A stretch of 64,000 bases of DNA from Narthecium ossifragum (taxonomy: Eukaryota > Streptophyta > Magnoliopsida > Dioscoreales > Nartheciaceae), in the NCBI GenBank assembly GCA_963920575.1, contig OY986972.1:21674083-21738082 (forward strand). Direction: 5' to 3'. The notes below the pieces were generated by a model, which saw nothing but the letters and a program-made list of their open reading frames with translations, was not told where the DNA came from and did not search any database. Every line of letters begins with the position of its first letter. Within the stretch, counting starts at the first letter, position 1. Of this stretch, positions 22,724-33,777 are shown one piece after another. Made by a program: the position numbers and the translations under genes.

Positions 22724-24500
22724 TTTTTTTTTTTTTTTTTTGAAGAAATGAGTCCGCAGTCTAAAAGCTGCCATTCACCTCAGTCTAGAGACACATGCAT
22801 CTTTGGACTGGGACTTATTACATCACAATTAACACCCCCAAATCCTCCTATCATAGCCAAATTCCTAGCATATGCAATAACTTCATCAGCTTTAACATTC
22901 TCTTCCCGTCGGATGTGCAACAGACGGAACGACCTGAACCTCCCAACCTTGCGTCAAATATCCAATAATAGAGGAATTAAGTCCAAAGACGTCGGAAAAC
23001 ACCCATGTACCAAGTTCACCGCCCCCAGTGAGTCACATTCAATATGCAAATCTCTGAGTTTTCTATTCAATCCCTCTTGTAGCGTCATCAAAATCGCATG
23101 TAGTTCACCAGAGAGCACCGTATCACGGTCACATACACAAACATCAACAACATACCACTGTACCACATCAGCATTATTCACACACACAACACCAATCCCA
23201 ACGGTACCACTCTCAACATGTGTTGAAGCATCCACCTGCAGAACAACATCCACCGCCCTACTCTCCCCCGGCCGCAAGCTCCGTTTAGAATAATGCACCA
23301 AATGATACTCCTTGGCTAACCACCGTATCTTCTGAAGAACTTCATGGATGACAAACGCCTGATCATCATAAATTAGAGAGCATTGACCCAAAAATTCAAA
23401 GCAAGAATCCAAGGACCAATTAGCGACATTCAAGCCAGCAGATTGATGAATTACATTCCAGATGACTCGTGCTACTGGGCATTTCATAAAAGATGTGTTC
23501 CAATGTCTCCATTTGCTCTCCACAATTAGGACAAGAACCATCAGCAACCATGCGAATGTTCCAAAGATTAGCTAGAGTAGGAAACTTCCCCTGTGCTAAT
23601 CTCCATAAAAAATAGCCGCACCCGTGGTTCTGCTTGTGCCTTCCATACCGCCCACCACCATCTCCTCAAACATGCTTTCTGGGACCGAGTCCAGTGTTGG
23701 GCATCCAGAAACTGGTAGCAAGTTGCAGTGGTAATGGCAACCGACAAACTCCATGCCCAGCGATATTGATCATCATCTTGCAGCCTCACTTGCAATATTT
23801 GGTCCACCAATTTCTCCGAGAAGCATCACCTCAGCCTTCCGATATCCCAATCATCATCATCCCTCAACAGACTCCTCACTGTAGAACCTTCCCCGACCTC
23901 TTCCCATGAAACAGAGGAAGGCCATCGACTCAGACGACAACTCCCAAACCACCGATCATCTAGAACTTTCACCGATCCTTGCTGCTCCAAGTTCCAAAAC
24001 ACCCCATCTCGAAGCAAACTTGCCGCCCTACACATTGACCGTCAAAAGCTTGAGCACTTGGAAGGAGGTTTGCCTGCATGGAGATGACCTTCCAATCGGT
24101 ATTTACACCAGACTAGCTTAGTCCATATGGTCAGTTTTTCCTCCAGAAGAAGAGAGGCCATGTGTATTCTCATAGCTTGCTGCCAAAGACTAAGTTTCTT
24201 CAAGCCAAGCCTACTCCTAGTCTTATGACTACACACAACATCCCAAGCTACTATAGAAAGACCTCCGCGACCTCCTCTTCTCCCACGCGCGGAGGAAATT
24301 TCTGATTAGAGATTCTACCTTCTTCAACACACCTATTGGAACATGTCACGCCATCATTTGAGAGGCCGACATGGACTGCAAGATCGATTGAACCAGCACT
24401 ACTCGAGCCGCATCAGCAAGTCGTCGTGCACTCCAGGACGAAAGCCTCACCTGCACGGTTTCAATCAGGCCATTAAAGTCATGCCGGTGAAGCTGCCTAG
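22724..24500 (-). mobile_element. LINE, 5'-truncated and decayed
   Basis: A poly(T) run at 22724-22741 is the poly(A) tail of a minus-strand LINE. Reading upward on the minus strand, the RNase H domain lies at about 22950-23300 (VDASTHVESGTVGIGVV, LSGELHAILMTL, IECDSLGAVNLV). Before it come the zinc-binding RVT linker (about 23440-23810) and the reverse-transcriptase C-terminal part (LSSWSARRLADAARVVLVQS, about 24390-24480). Several frameshifts and stops break it up. The 5' limit near 24500 is approximate, and no target duplication was found. Confidence 0.85.
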
Positions 24501-24844
24501 CATAAAAACTCACTACATTTTTTTAAAGAATCACAAAAATTCCTAAAAAACATAGACGTATATATATAATTCGAATGTATAGACAAAATTATTATACCAG
24601 TCTAGCTCTGATGAGTATATTCATATATTTTTTATACTTTCATCTCAATGCTGAAGGACTTCTTTGTTATTTCATAATTTAATCATGTATTTTTACCATG
24701 ATTAAACATCTTAGTATGACAAAAAGGGTTATATTCAATGACTCCTTTAATAAGGGTTTGTGGTGTGGTGTTTTCGAAATCTACGAGGTTTTCGATATTA
24801 GTATCTTTTCCGGGGTTTATGACATAAACATTTTATTAAAAAAA
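24501..24844. other. Spacer
   Basis: AT-rich, with no feature recognised. Confidence 0.5.
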
Positions 24845-24960
24845 TCCAAACCCCCCTTAACCTAGGATTATTATGCCACATAGGCGCCACCTAGGACATT
24901 CTCATACTACGTAGGACAACATGATGGTTAACTTATAACTATCCTGTCATATAAGAATGA
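24845..24960 (-). mobile_element. Helitron-like element, 5' part only
   Basis: On the minus strand it begins TCATTCTTATATGAC and shares interior phrases with its neighbours (CCTAGG, GCCACATAGGC, GTAGGACAAC). The hairpin and CTAG end are missing. Confidence 0.55.
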
Positions 24961-24974
24961 TATATATATATATA

Positions 24975-25241
24975 CTATCGGGCCCCCATGCCATCTGGCA
25001 CGGTAAACACCCATCCCTTAACTTCAATGTTAAATTCCCTGTTAACCACCCACCCTTTAACCCCCTCTTAACTTTCCTATTAACTTCCCTAATCACCCAC
25101 TAACCCCCCTACTCCCCATTAACCCCCTCCTCCATTAACCCTCCCCTCCACGTAGGCTCCACATAGGATAAAACATGCCACGTAAGATCCATATAGGACA
25201 ACCAAGGGTTATTTTATAACCATAGTCTCGTATAATGATGA
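24975..25241 (-). mobile_element. Short Helitron-like element
   Basis: Minus-strand start TCATCATTATACGAGAC. The end has the hairpin CCGTGCCAGATGGCATGG (one mismatch), and the terminal tetramer is ATAG instead of CTAG. Host A and T flank it; (TA)n on both sides. 267 bp, non-coding. Confidence 0.6.
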
Positions 25242-25314
25242 TATATATATATATAGATCAGTTGTTTGTTGTGTCATGTATATCCAATTGAATACTTGTT
25301 GTTTTATATATTAA

Positions 25315-25501
25315 CTAGTTGTGTCCCCTGTCACATGACAGGGTAACCACCAACCCCATCACAATAATCACCCAATAACTCACTCCCATTAAACCCCCTC
25401 AACTTAGGATTATCATGTCACATAGGCTCCACCTAGGACATTCTCCCGTCACATAGGACAATAAAAATTTCACTTATAATCATAATCTCATATAAGGATG
25501 A
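25315..25501 (-). mobile_element. Short non-autonomous Helitron-like element, complete
   Basis: Minus-strand start TCATCCTTATATGAGATT. The end has the perfect hairpin CCCTGTCATGTGACAGGG, then GGACACAACTAG, between host A and T. 187 bp, non-coding. It is the closest relative of 13920-14117. Confidence 0.75.
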
Positions 25502-25933
25502 TAATCGATCATCCATTGCTCTTTATACTTGATCGATCAATGTTGCTTTATTAAAACTAATCATCTGACATTGCCAAGCTGGTCGACCACTTATTTTATA
25601 CTTGATCAATCAGTTGTTGCCAACCATCTTTTAGTATCCTCATGACCGATCAACTTAATAAATCTCTGGCTGATTCTTAGATTAATTCCTGATCGTCCAA
25701 AAATGTTCCTCAGCCGACCTCTTTGCTCAGTATCTGTGGACGATGTGAAATCATTCATCCGAGCCTTGTCACATTTTGGAACGAAGTTAATTAAAATATA
25801 AGATTCATAGTAGATGATGGAGGATAGACTAATTACTGGGTGTTAAGTAATTAGTTTATCCAATTAGAATTTTCAGCTTTGCTTTTGAATATAATTTTTT
25901 CTTTTGTCATATTACACGAGGTATATATATATA
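25502..25933. other. Spacer
   Basis: AT-rich, with several GATCGATC/TGATCG phrases and no gene. Confidence 0.45.
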
Positions 25934-26149
25934 CTAGGTGGGACCCCTGCCACCTGGCAGGGTAATCATCAGATTAATGAATGATTCGGTTATAAAAACC
26001 GAATTTGTTTAATGGATTAGTATGGATATCATATAAGGTTAATGTATTAGCTTAGTATACTATAGCTATAGAATAGATATAATTCTATGAATTAAATCAA
26101 CATTATAAAAGGAGTTATGCATAATCGTTATTGTTCTTTATAAGGTTGA
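25934..26149 (-). mobile_element. Short non-autonomous Helitron-like element, complete
   Basis: Minus-strand start TCAACCTTATAAAGAAC. The end has the perfect hairpin CCCTGCCAGGTGGCAGGG and CTAG, between host A and T. 216 bp. Its interior differs from the 25315 copy but matches 17917-18091. Confidence 0.7.
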
Positions 26150-26505
26150 TATATATATGATGTTTCATCTGCCAAATATGACTATTCAATTCGGAATTTA
26201 CATTGCCTCATTATGTAATTTGATGCTTCATATCACTATCATTCAAAATTTGAATACTTTACGAGGAGATCTCAAATCCCATTTTTTAAGTCACCATCAT
26301 TTGTTTTGTCATGCCCACCTCTCTTGACTTTTGCCTCCAATGAAGATTTGGCGCCATATTTAAATGCATCACGGCATCTAAAAGATCCTCAAATTAATAA
26401 ACTCATAATAAAGATGGTGCAACAGAAGCAAACAAATTAGGGCATTATTCTGCTTCACCTTGGATTGTTTGTTCTCGGCCATGCACGACTGGTTGAATTT
26501 ATAGC
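26150..26505. other. Spacer
   Basis: No gene seen. Confidence 0.5.
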
Positions 26506-27191
26506 TAGACCTGGACAATAGGCCTGTAATCCCGGCCCAGTCAGGCTTTTGCCCGGCTCGGGTTCGGGAAAACCCAGGTGGGCCCGGCCCCGATCCGGGT
26601 TTTTGAAAATTTTATTTTGTGTATTTTAAATGTTTTTGAAATTTTTGTCTTTTAGTATAGATTACCGTTTTGCCCTTTATAAGCGGTAATAGCGGCTATA
26701 TTTCAAAGTTATTTTTGACATTAAGACTTTTAAATTCATTTTTTATTTCAAATGTTTTTATGTTTCGTTTTCTTTTCTAAATGCCATCTATAATGACCGT
26801 TCTGCCCTCGAAAAAAATAGAAAACGGCCAATTTTAGGAGTAATTTTGTGAAGTGTTCAATGATTTACTTTTTGTTATTTCAAAATGTCTTTTAGTATGC
26901 ATAATGACTATTTTCCCCGTAATAAACGACCATAAATGGACATATTATAAGGGCATTTTCGTCAATTGTTACTTAAATCTAATTTGCCCTCAAATAACGG
27001 CCATGAATGGTCTGATTTTTAGGCCAATTTTGTCAATTGCTCTTTAGACTTACTCTATAAAGTAAATCATTCACTTTATTTTGAACCCACCAATTTCAAA
27101 TCATCTTCTAAATCTCTAATAAATCTCTAAGAACTTTCTCTGTCTCTCTCTCACACACTCAAGCTCCCAATTATCCGGTTGTTAAAACTTG

Positions 27192-29190
27192 ATGGATCCA
27201 AATTTTCCATCACTTACAACGGGATGGGATGCCAATCCCATCAACCTTGACGAGGAGTCCACGTAAGGAGGAGGGCAACTGGAAGTCGCCTCCGCCGCCA
27301 CCGATTTCCCTTCTTCGTCGAATCAGCCATGAAAATCTAAAGTGTGGGATCTATTCGAAGGAATAGAGTACAGATCGAACCCAAATGATCCAAATAAGGT
27401 TACCGCCGTTAAAACCAAGTGTTCGATCTGTGAGTTGAATGCCCACCATTCACAAGGTACGAAGCATTTACTTCGGCACATTGACATCCATTCAAGGACA
27501 CAAGGTGGCGGTCAATAGCAAGATATCCGACAAAGCATGCTATCCCAAAATTCTTCTTCAGGTTCTCTCTCTACTTTCTTATATGATCAAAACAACGGGA
27601 GAATGCATGTAGTTAGATATATCGTCATGAATAGTGAGCCCTTTAGCATTGTCGAAATATTTTTTACAAAAATATGGTGAAAACTGATTTTCAGCCGGCC
27701 TATAAAAATTTTTCTCGGCGTACGGCATAACAGGATGTGATGAAATGTTTTATTATTGAAATGACAAATATGATTTCTTATATATCTTTTATTCTGAGCC
27801 GGTTTTCTCTTACTTATGATATTTGGACATCTGACCAAACGATCTCCTACTTACGCATTACCATCCATTTTATTGATCAGTCTTGAATTTTACAAAAATG
27901 AATTTTGTCATTTATCGGTCTTGAAGATTATCATATGGGCGAGTTAATTGCCGATATGATTCTGAATGAACTTACTGCTACTGGCATTAGTGATAAAAAT
28001 TTTACTTAACATTGGACAATACTAGTTCCAACACTATTGTTGTAACTCAGCTCAAAAGTGTTATGTCTCTTCCCGATAATGGGGACTACTTGCACTGTCG
28101 ATGTATGTGCCACATATTCAATCTCATTGTCCAAACTGCATACGGTGATATTAAGGAATGTACCCAAAAGGTAAGGGATATCACTTATAGCATTAAAACG
28201 TTTGATACAAGATTTAGAAAAATATGTTCTATCTGCAAAATACTTGAATTGAAACCTAAAATGATTCAATTAGATATCAAAACTAGATGGAATTCTATCT
28301 ATTTCATGTTAAGTGATGTGATAGATTATAAAGTTGCCATAAATGAATATGTTCTTAGTAGATCATCATCATCTTCTATTACTTTAGGATTAATTACCGT
28401 TGATGAATATGTTTAAAATATTCTGTAATACAACGGTTAGCCTTTCTTCTTCATATGGTCTGACTGTGATACTTGGTGCTCTGAATCTTCACTACATTTC
28501 TAAGTTTCTTTTTGCCAATGCCTATGACTTCTATCTTGGTAGTAGGATCCAGAAAATGCTTTTAAAGTTTAATAAGTATTTTAAACCGATTCCCATGGTT
28601 CTTGGTTTCAGGATGTTGGTAAATCCCACCATGAAGGACGAAGGTTTGTTACAATTTTTTCACGTATTGTACACTGCTGACGATACTGAAATGATGGTTC
28701 ATCTATCAAGAATTCAACGTGCCTTTGAAGCATTATTTAATGAGTATAATGCTAAGTATGGGATAAGATCCAGTCAACCGACATCTTCATCTCGTTCAAG
28801 TCCAAGCAAAGATAAAGATGCAGTATAAATGTCGGCCATGGTTTATGACTTATTCAGCTCCGGATCATCGATTAGAAGATTTGGAACATCCGAGCTCCAA
28901 CAATACTACATTTCTCCCCCATATATTATTGTATATGGCAATGATTTGGATGTTTTGGCACGGTGGAAAGTACAAGGATCAATAACATTTCATGTTCTAT
29001 CCATTCTAGTCAGGGACATACTTGTCGCTCAGAGGTCTACCGTAACTTCCGAGAGTGCATTCAATTTTCAGTAGACGTGTGCTGGATGACTACAGAAGTA
29101 GCTTGGACCCAAAGACAGTCCAAGTGTGATATGCCTAAAGGATTGGTGGGGTGCAGAGATGAGACTTCAAGACATGCAAGCTAAAGAATG
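27192..29190 (+). pseudogene. hAT transposase, broken
   Basis: The start MDPNFPS lies at 27192. A BED zinc finger follows (about 27340-27510: VWDLFEG, C-x2-C in KCSICEL, HLLRHI). After a stretch full of stops come the transposase core (28009-28416: DNTSSN, HCRCMCHIFNLIVQ, KTRWNS), a middle part (28460-28800: LNKYFKPIPM-like region), and the C-terminal dimerisation region (about 28880-29130: DVLARWK, LSILVRDILVAQ, TVTSESAFNF). Many stops and frameshifts separate these pieces, so no transposase can be made. Confidence 0.88.
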
Positions 29191-29516
29191 AATGATGGAA
29201 GAATTTGAAAATTTAGATGTAGAAACTTGAATGTAATTTTATTTCTATATTTATAAGTTTGTAATTTTTGTTTTCAGAATTTAGGGTAAAGGTGCAAATG
29301 GTTTGTAGGTGGGTAGGTGCCAACCTAGTTGGGATGTGCCCATACTATTGTGATGCAATAGCTCCCTTAAATATGCAATGTATTTGAAAAGAAATCTTGA
29401 GAATAAAGATAATTTTCTTGCATTTTTCTTGATTTTTTAATGAATTTTCTATGAATTGTTATACGCTTGAAACATAAAGGAAGTATTTAATTAAATTAAG
29501 GGGGCGTTTGTTTCGT

Positions 29517-29735
29517 TGGAATGTTTTTGGAATGTGGCCGGAATGGAATGTGATTCCAGTGGAATGGAATGCAATGGAACGGAATGTCACTTTTGCTGTT
29601 TGTTTGGTGGTGGTGGAATGGAATGGAATGTCATTTTTATTGTTTGTTTGGTGTTGGAATGGAAACAGAATCCGGTGACTTTTTCAGTTTTTGTGTTTGT
29701 TTCACGATGGAATGGGGGATACGGTCACCCCTGAA
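29517..29735. repeat. GGAATGGAATGG subterminal repeats, left
   Basis: Tandem-like variants of GGAATGGAATG, mirrored at 31490-31620 at the other end of the element. Confidence 0.7.
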
Positions 29736-30139
29736 TGCTAGTGGTGAGAATACCACTATGTATTTCGATTTTGATATATATTAAATTTTTTATGACATTA
29801 ATAATATGAAATAATTGTCATATATCAATATCTATATTCATGAAAATATAATAACATATATATTTCATTTCGGATTTTTTTTGTTTTTTTTAATTTTTTT
29901 TGTTTTGTAATCATATTCAATATCGTAGAAGGAAGTTTATTGATCAAGCTAATTTATAACACCCATTTACAAAATTTGAACATGAGAAATTATATATTCC
30001 ACACCGAAGTTTACAAAATTCATACTCTAACTATTTTACAAATATTAATGAACAACAATTTTATTGACAAAACACTAATGTTTTAAATACATTAAATAAT
30101 GATAATCAAATTTATAAAAAAAAAAAAAAATTAACATGG

Positions 30140-30545
30140 CTATGAGAAAGGGACGCATGCAAACAACAAGAGAAGTGATATGAGCACAATCTGAAGTAAT
30201 GTGATGATTTTGTAAACTCCATGAAAGTTATGCTCTCTTTGTTCACAGGCCATTCCTCTTGTCCTGCGAACTCGTTGTGCTCGAAACGCCTGCTCCTGGT
30301 TACAATAGGAGAATGTTCTGAAGATTTCATCTGGGTCATAATCCTCATCAAAAAATTCATCTCTAGTAGCCCTTCTCCTTCTCCTTCTCAAGTTATTCTG
30401 CTGTTGGTTAAACTCGTGCTCCTCAAGATGACCTTTTTGGTCATAATGCCGCCTTGTTTCGTCATCTTTGAGGCACTTGAAAGCCTTAGAAACAGTCTTG
30501 AACACCTCTTCAGCACCCGGAGCCTTATTTTTGTCCGGATGGACT
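30140..30545 (-). pseudogene. DnaJ (HSP40) gene fragment captured in the Harbinger-like element
   Basis: On the minus strand the fragment starts at the HPDKNK motif of the J domain (about 30545). It runs through VFKTVSKAFKCLKDDETRRH, an RRRRRR tract, FFDEDYDPDEIFRTF and a hydrophobic LLQIVLISLLLLFACVPFS, then a stop. This matches the middle of plant J proteins with a C-terminal DUF1977 and membrane segment (the DnaJ 49 type). The first half of the J domain and the C-terminal domain are missing. It is a gene piece, not a chaperone gene. Confidence 0.85.
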
Positions 30546-30599
30546 TATTTTTGGCTACACCACGCAGTTAGCCAATGGCCACACCCTGTTCAAGGAATG

Positions 30600-30826
30600 A
30601 ACAGAGTAAAACAGAGCAGACCTTCATCACCCTCTCCGCCTGACGGTTCGCCGGCCATCTCCACCTGAAGGTTCGCCGCCGCCTCCACCTCGCCAGTCCT
30701 ATAGAACCCTCTGATCAACACCCCATAGCTCTTCCGGCTCGGCGCGAACCCTTCCCTCCTCATCTCTTTCCTCAACAACGCCAACCCCTCCTCCTCTTCC
30801 GGCCCATCTTCCTCGACGCCGTCCAC
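30600..30826 (-). pseudogene. Probable PPR gene fragment captured in the Harbinger-like element
   Basis: The minus-strand frame reads LLRKEMRREGFAPSRKSYGV then LIRGFYRTGEVEAAANL. This fits about one and a half P-type pentatricopeptide repeats (FAPSRKSYGVLIRGFYRTGEVE). It ends without further repeats. Confidence 0.6.
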
Positions 30827-30974
30827 CGCCCCTCTCGCCGAAGGGAGACGCGTACTGGGCGGTGGACGGCGAGGACGCTAGCGAGGCCCTGGCACCTGGG
30901 GGGTGGTGATGGTGGCCGAGGAAGGCAATGGTCGCTATCTCCCCCTGTGTCGCGCGATCTCCCCTCTCGCCGGT

Positions 30975-31250
30975 GCGCACCCAATGCACCCTCTACGTCG
31001 ACAAGCACGGCGTCGTCTACGTCGCGGAGAACTTCGCCGGCATCGCTGCCATCTCGGTCTACATCTGCATCGGCGCCAACTCCCAGACCTTCGCCAACAC
31101 CGGCGCCCTCGCCACCTGCGTCAAGAACTTCCCAGAGAGCCGCGGCGTCGTGCTCTGCCTCCTCAAGGGCTTCGTCGGCCTCAGCGGCGCCATCGTAACG
31201 CAGCTCTACCTCGCCGGCTATCTCATGGTCGTCGTCATCCTCGAGAAGGG
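30975..31250 (+). pseudogene. Nodulin-like / MFS transporter fragment captured in the Harbinger-like element
   Basis: The plus-strand frame contains VYICIGANSQTFANTGAL, ATCVKNFPESRGVVL and LLKGFVGLSGAIVTQLYLAGY. These are hallmarks of the plant nodulin-like domain at the start of MFS transporters (NFD4-type). Only about 80 codons remain, without the other membrane helices. Codon use is very GC-rich, as in grass or palm 5' exons. Confidence 0.85.
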
Positions 31251-31817
31251 GCGGGATCGGTATCCATTACCGGGTGTCGGAGCTCCGGCTGGCGAAACCC
31301 GTCACCATCGGCGGCGATGACTGGAAGACCAATATTTGACTGGAATGATGGAGAGGATGACCGAGAGGGGGGGGTGTGGTAGATCGGGTCATTCGCGTGG
31401 ATGGAAAAGCTATCCATGCTGGAAAGTGTTTTGAATGAATAGCTTTTCCATCCATGGTTGGAAAATATTTCTGGCCAATATTTGGCCAGAAACATTTGGC
31501 TGGAATGGAGGGGTTTGGAATGGAGTTGGAATGGAATGGAGACCATTCCAGTGAAACAAACAACATGGTCATTGGAATGTCATTCCATTCCAACCATTCC
31601 AGCCTCCATTCCAATGAAACAAACACCCCCTAAGTAAAAAAAAAACCGGGCCCAACCCTAAACCCGTCCAGGTTTTGTCCAATACTTGGGCTAGGGATGG
31701 GCAGAGGCCTTCAAAGCCCAGCCCGGGCCCAGGAGCCTACAGAGCCGGGGCGAGTTTGGCTGTTTGCCCGACCCGGAACCGAAAATCCGAGCCAGACCGC
31801 CCTTTTGTCCACCCCTA

Positions 31818-32312
31818 TCTATAATAGAGGCTTGACGAACAAATGTTTTACATTGTAACTTGTACAAGTAGATCCGTGTATGCGTCTGTATCATTCGCCA
31901 TTGATTCTTCAGCATAACTCTTCTGGGAGACTTGATCAATTATCAAGACTTCATCATTCTATTGCTTAAATCCTGCTATTGGCATAAAAGAATCCTCTCT
32001 TTAATACACCAAATAGCAAGACCAAGTCTATATAGTCTATTAGTGTCGGTCCGTGTCAACCGGCTTATTTGTCCATTCAGTTGCGATTTCAGTTATTTCA
32101 GGTTTTTCCAATCTCCATCATTGGATCTGAGTTGAAGGGCATGGATCATCGGATTAACATCTATCCTCTTTTCGTTGAGATATGAGGGGAAAAAACAACT
32201 TCATAAATTCTTTGTTTAAAAAGTGATAGATGGAGAAATTTTGAATTGAATTTTCATAAGCTGAAAATTTCATCTGAGCTTGCACATGTTTTAATCTCAT
32301 TATATATGTTTA
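31818..32312. other. Spacer
   Basis: AT-rich; no gene seen. Confidence 0.5.
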
Positions 32313-32494
32313 CTAGTGGGAACCCGTGTCACCTGACACGAGTAACCACCTACCTCCATTACCTCTAACCAACCACCTCTATTACCTCTAACCAACCATC
32401 TAGAGCCACATAGGACTCCACATAGGAATCCATGTGGGACAACAGGTGACAGCAGGACCAACCCGGTAACTACCCTTGGATCTTATAAGGTAGA
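32313..32494 (-). mobile_element. Short non-autonomous Helitron-like element
   Basis: Minus-strand start TCTACCTTATAAGATCC. The end has the hairpin CGTGTCAGGTGACACG and CTAG, between host A and T. 182 bp. It resembles 17716-17916. A truncated relative follows at about 32500-32625, with 5' end TCTATCTTACGAAGC on the minus strand. Confidence 0.7.
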
Positions 32495-32625
32495 TTAGAT
32501 GGCCCCCGGTAACCACCCGGTCACTGCCCCTCTATTTCTCTCCCCCCTCCACCACATGTACACCATATGTATAGAGATGTATATGACTCATAAGTCTCGT
32601 CATAAACGTTGCTTCGTAAGATAGA

Positions 32626-33777
32626 TAGGTAGATATATATATATATATATATTCCTATAATCAATTTCCTCCCTTCTCTTGGAATATCACGTCAAAATGA
32701 ATCTTCGGCCTTTTTCAGGTGCCTGCTATGGGCTTATTCAGAAATGGGCCGTTGTATCAGTCGCTCACAGTTTTTTCCGCGCCAATGTACTGGGCTAGTG
32801 GTGCCTAGAGTCAGTGTCCGGGCTGCTGTCAATGGACTGATGATATCGAACAAGCTAGGCCAATATAGGTGATGCCTGGCCTTATTAATGTTATGCCATC
32901 CATACTGATCAAGCTGGGTCAATATTCGTTCAAGTTGAGAAGTCTCAATCAATTTCAGAGTAGATTTTTGATAACCAGGTAAGACATCGGCTAACATTTG
33001 CAATGAAAATTTTAAACTCAAAGTAAAAAAAAAAAAATCCAGCTCGTCATTGACTTGTTATCATTTTGATCGGCCTTGGATTCCAATTATGAGTATTTAA
33101 TGATCATAAGCTCAACAACTCACCTAAAAAAAAAAAAGCAGCGAAAACAGAGCGAAACCAATCATAGAATGGGACAAAAAGAACAGAGATTTTGTACTTA
33201 TAAATGATACAAAGCTCTCTATGTTCAAAAAGATCTAGCTTTGAGATCCCAAAATATGTTTAGTGAATTCTTTTTTTCTTCCCGTACTCACTGAAACCAA
33301 TCATAGAATAATACACCATTCTGATCTTTGCCATCAAAATTCCCCATAAATTGTACTTCTAAGATCTCCCTCTGGACTCTGCCATACTTACCAATGGCGG
33401 TGAAAGCAGCAAGCTGAGCTGCTGATCGCCGGGTCTTTTCACAGTACCAGTGGGGGCAAGGCTTCTTTGACGCGGCTATGCTCCTCCCCACTAAACAAAT
33501 AATATAATTAAACACTCTAATCCTCCATCAACTCCTCCATGGTTGGTACTTCGTAATGGAGTCCTCTCACCTTGTCCCCATCCTTCTGACACTCTCCACC
33601 ATTGCTGCACCTTCCTCCTCTCTTCCACCTTTGACGTGTTAAAAAGATCAAAAGGTTGTAACTTTCCCAACCATCCTCCCATTTGGTCATCACTGCTCCT
33701 CTAGCTGCCACCTTCCAGGATAATGCAACCTCCTGCTCACCCTCCAATAGTAGTCAATCCACCGCACACTGGATCCC
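32626..33777. other. Spacer and promoter side of the GH17 gene
   Basis: (TA)n at about 32630-32652. Two poly(A)-like runs (33027-33037, 33127-33137). Open frames on the minus strand at 33288-33747 are not recognised and lack start context. CT-rich sequence precedes the GH17 ATG. Confidence 0.4.

Larger units (their letters stand above)
29500..31630. mobile_element. PIF/Harbinger-like non-autonomous transposon carrying three host gene fragments
   Basis: The ends are GGGGGCGTTTGTTTCGTTGG and, inverted, GGGGGTGTTTGTTTCATTGG. A 3-bp duplication TAA flanks them (29497-29499 and 31631-31633), as in PIF/Harbinger elements. Both subterminal regions are rich in GGAATGGAATGG. No transposase is seen in 2131 bp. 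The interior holds a DnaJ fragment (-), a PPR-like fragment (-) and a nodulin-like MFS fragment (+). It interrupts the older hAT element. Confidence 0.82.
26506..31817 (+). mobile_element. hAT transposon, decayed, with nested PIF/Harbinger-like insertion
   Basis: The left end reads TAGACCTGGACAATAGGCC and the right end, read inward, TAGGGGTGGACAAAAGGGC, an imperfect hAT-type inverted pair followed on both sides by GC-rich CCCGG-containing subterminal sequence. The 8-bp flanks (TTTATAGC and TCTATAAT) agree only partly, which fits an old insertion. The transposase remnant lies at 27192-29190. A separate element interrupts the 3' half at 29500-31630. Confidence 0.75.

Noticed and set aside
30928..31320. 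Open frame with nodulin-like MFS similarity as a functional gene
   Set aside because: Only one domain piece is present, inside a Harbinger-like transposon, with no further membrane helices.
33288..33747. Minus-strand open frames upstream of the GH17 gene
   Set aside because: No recognised domain, no clear start or splice structure.
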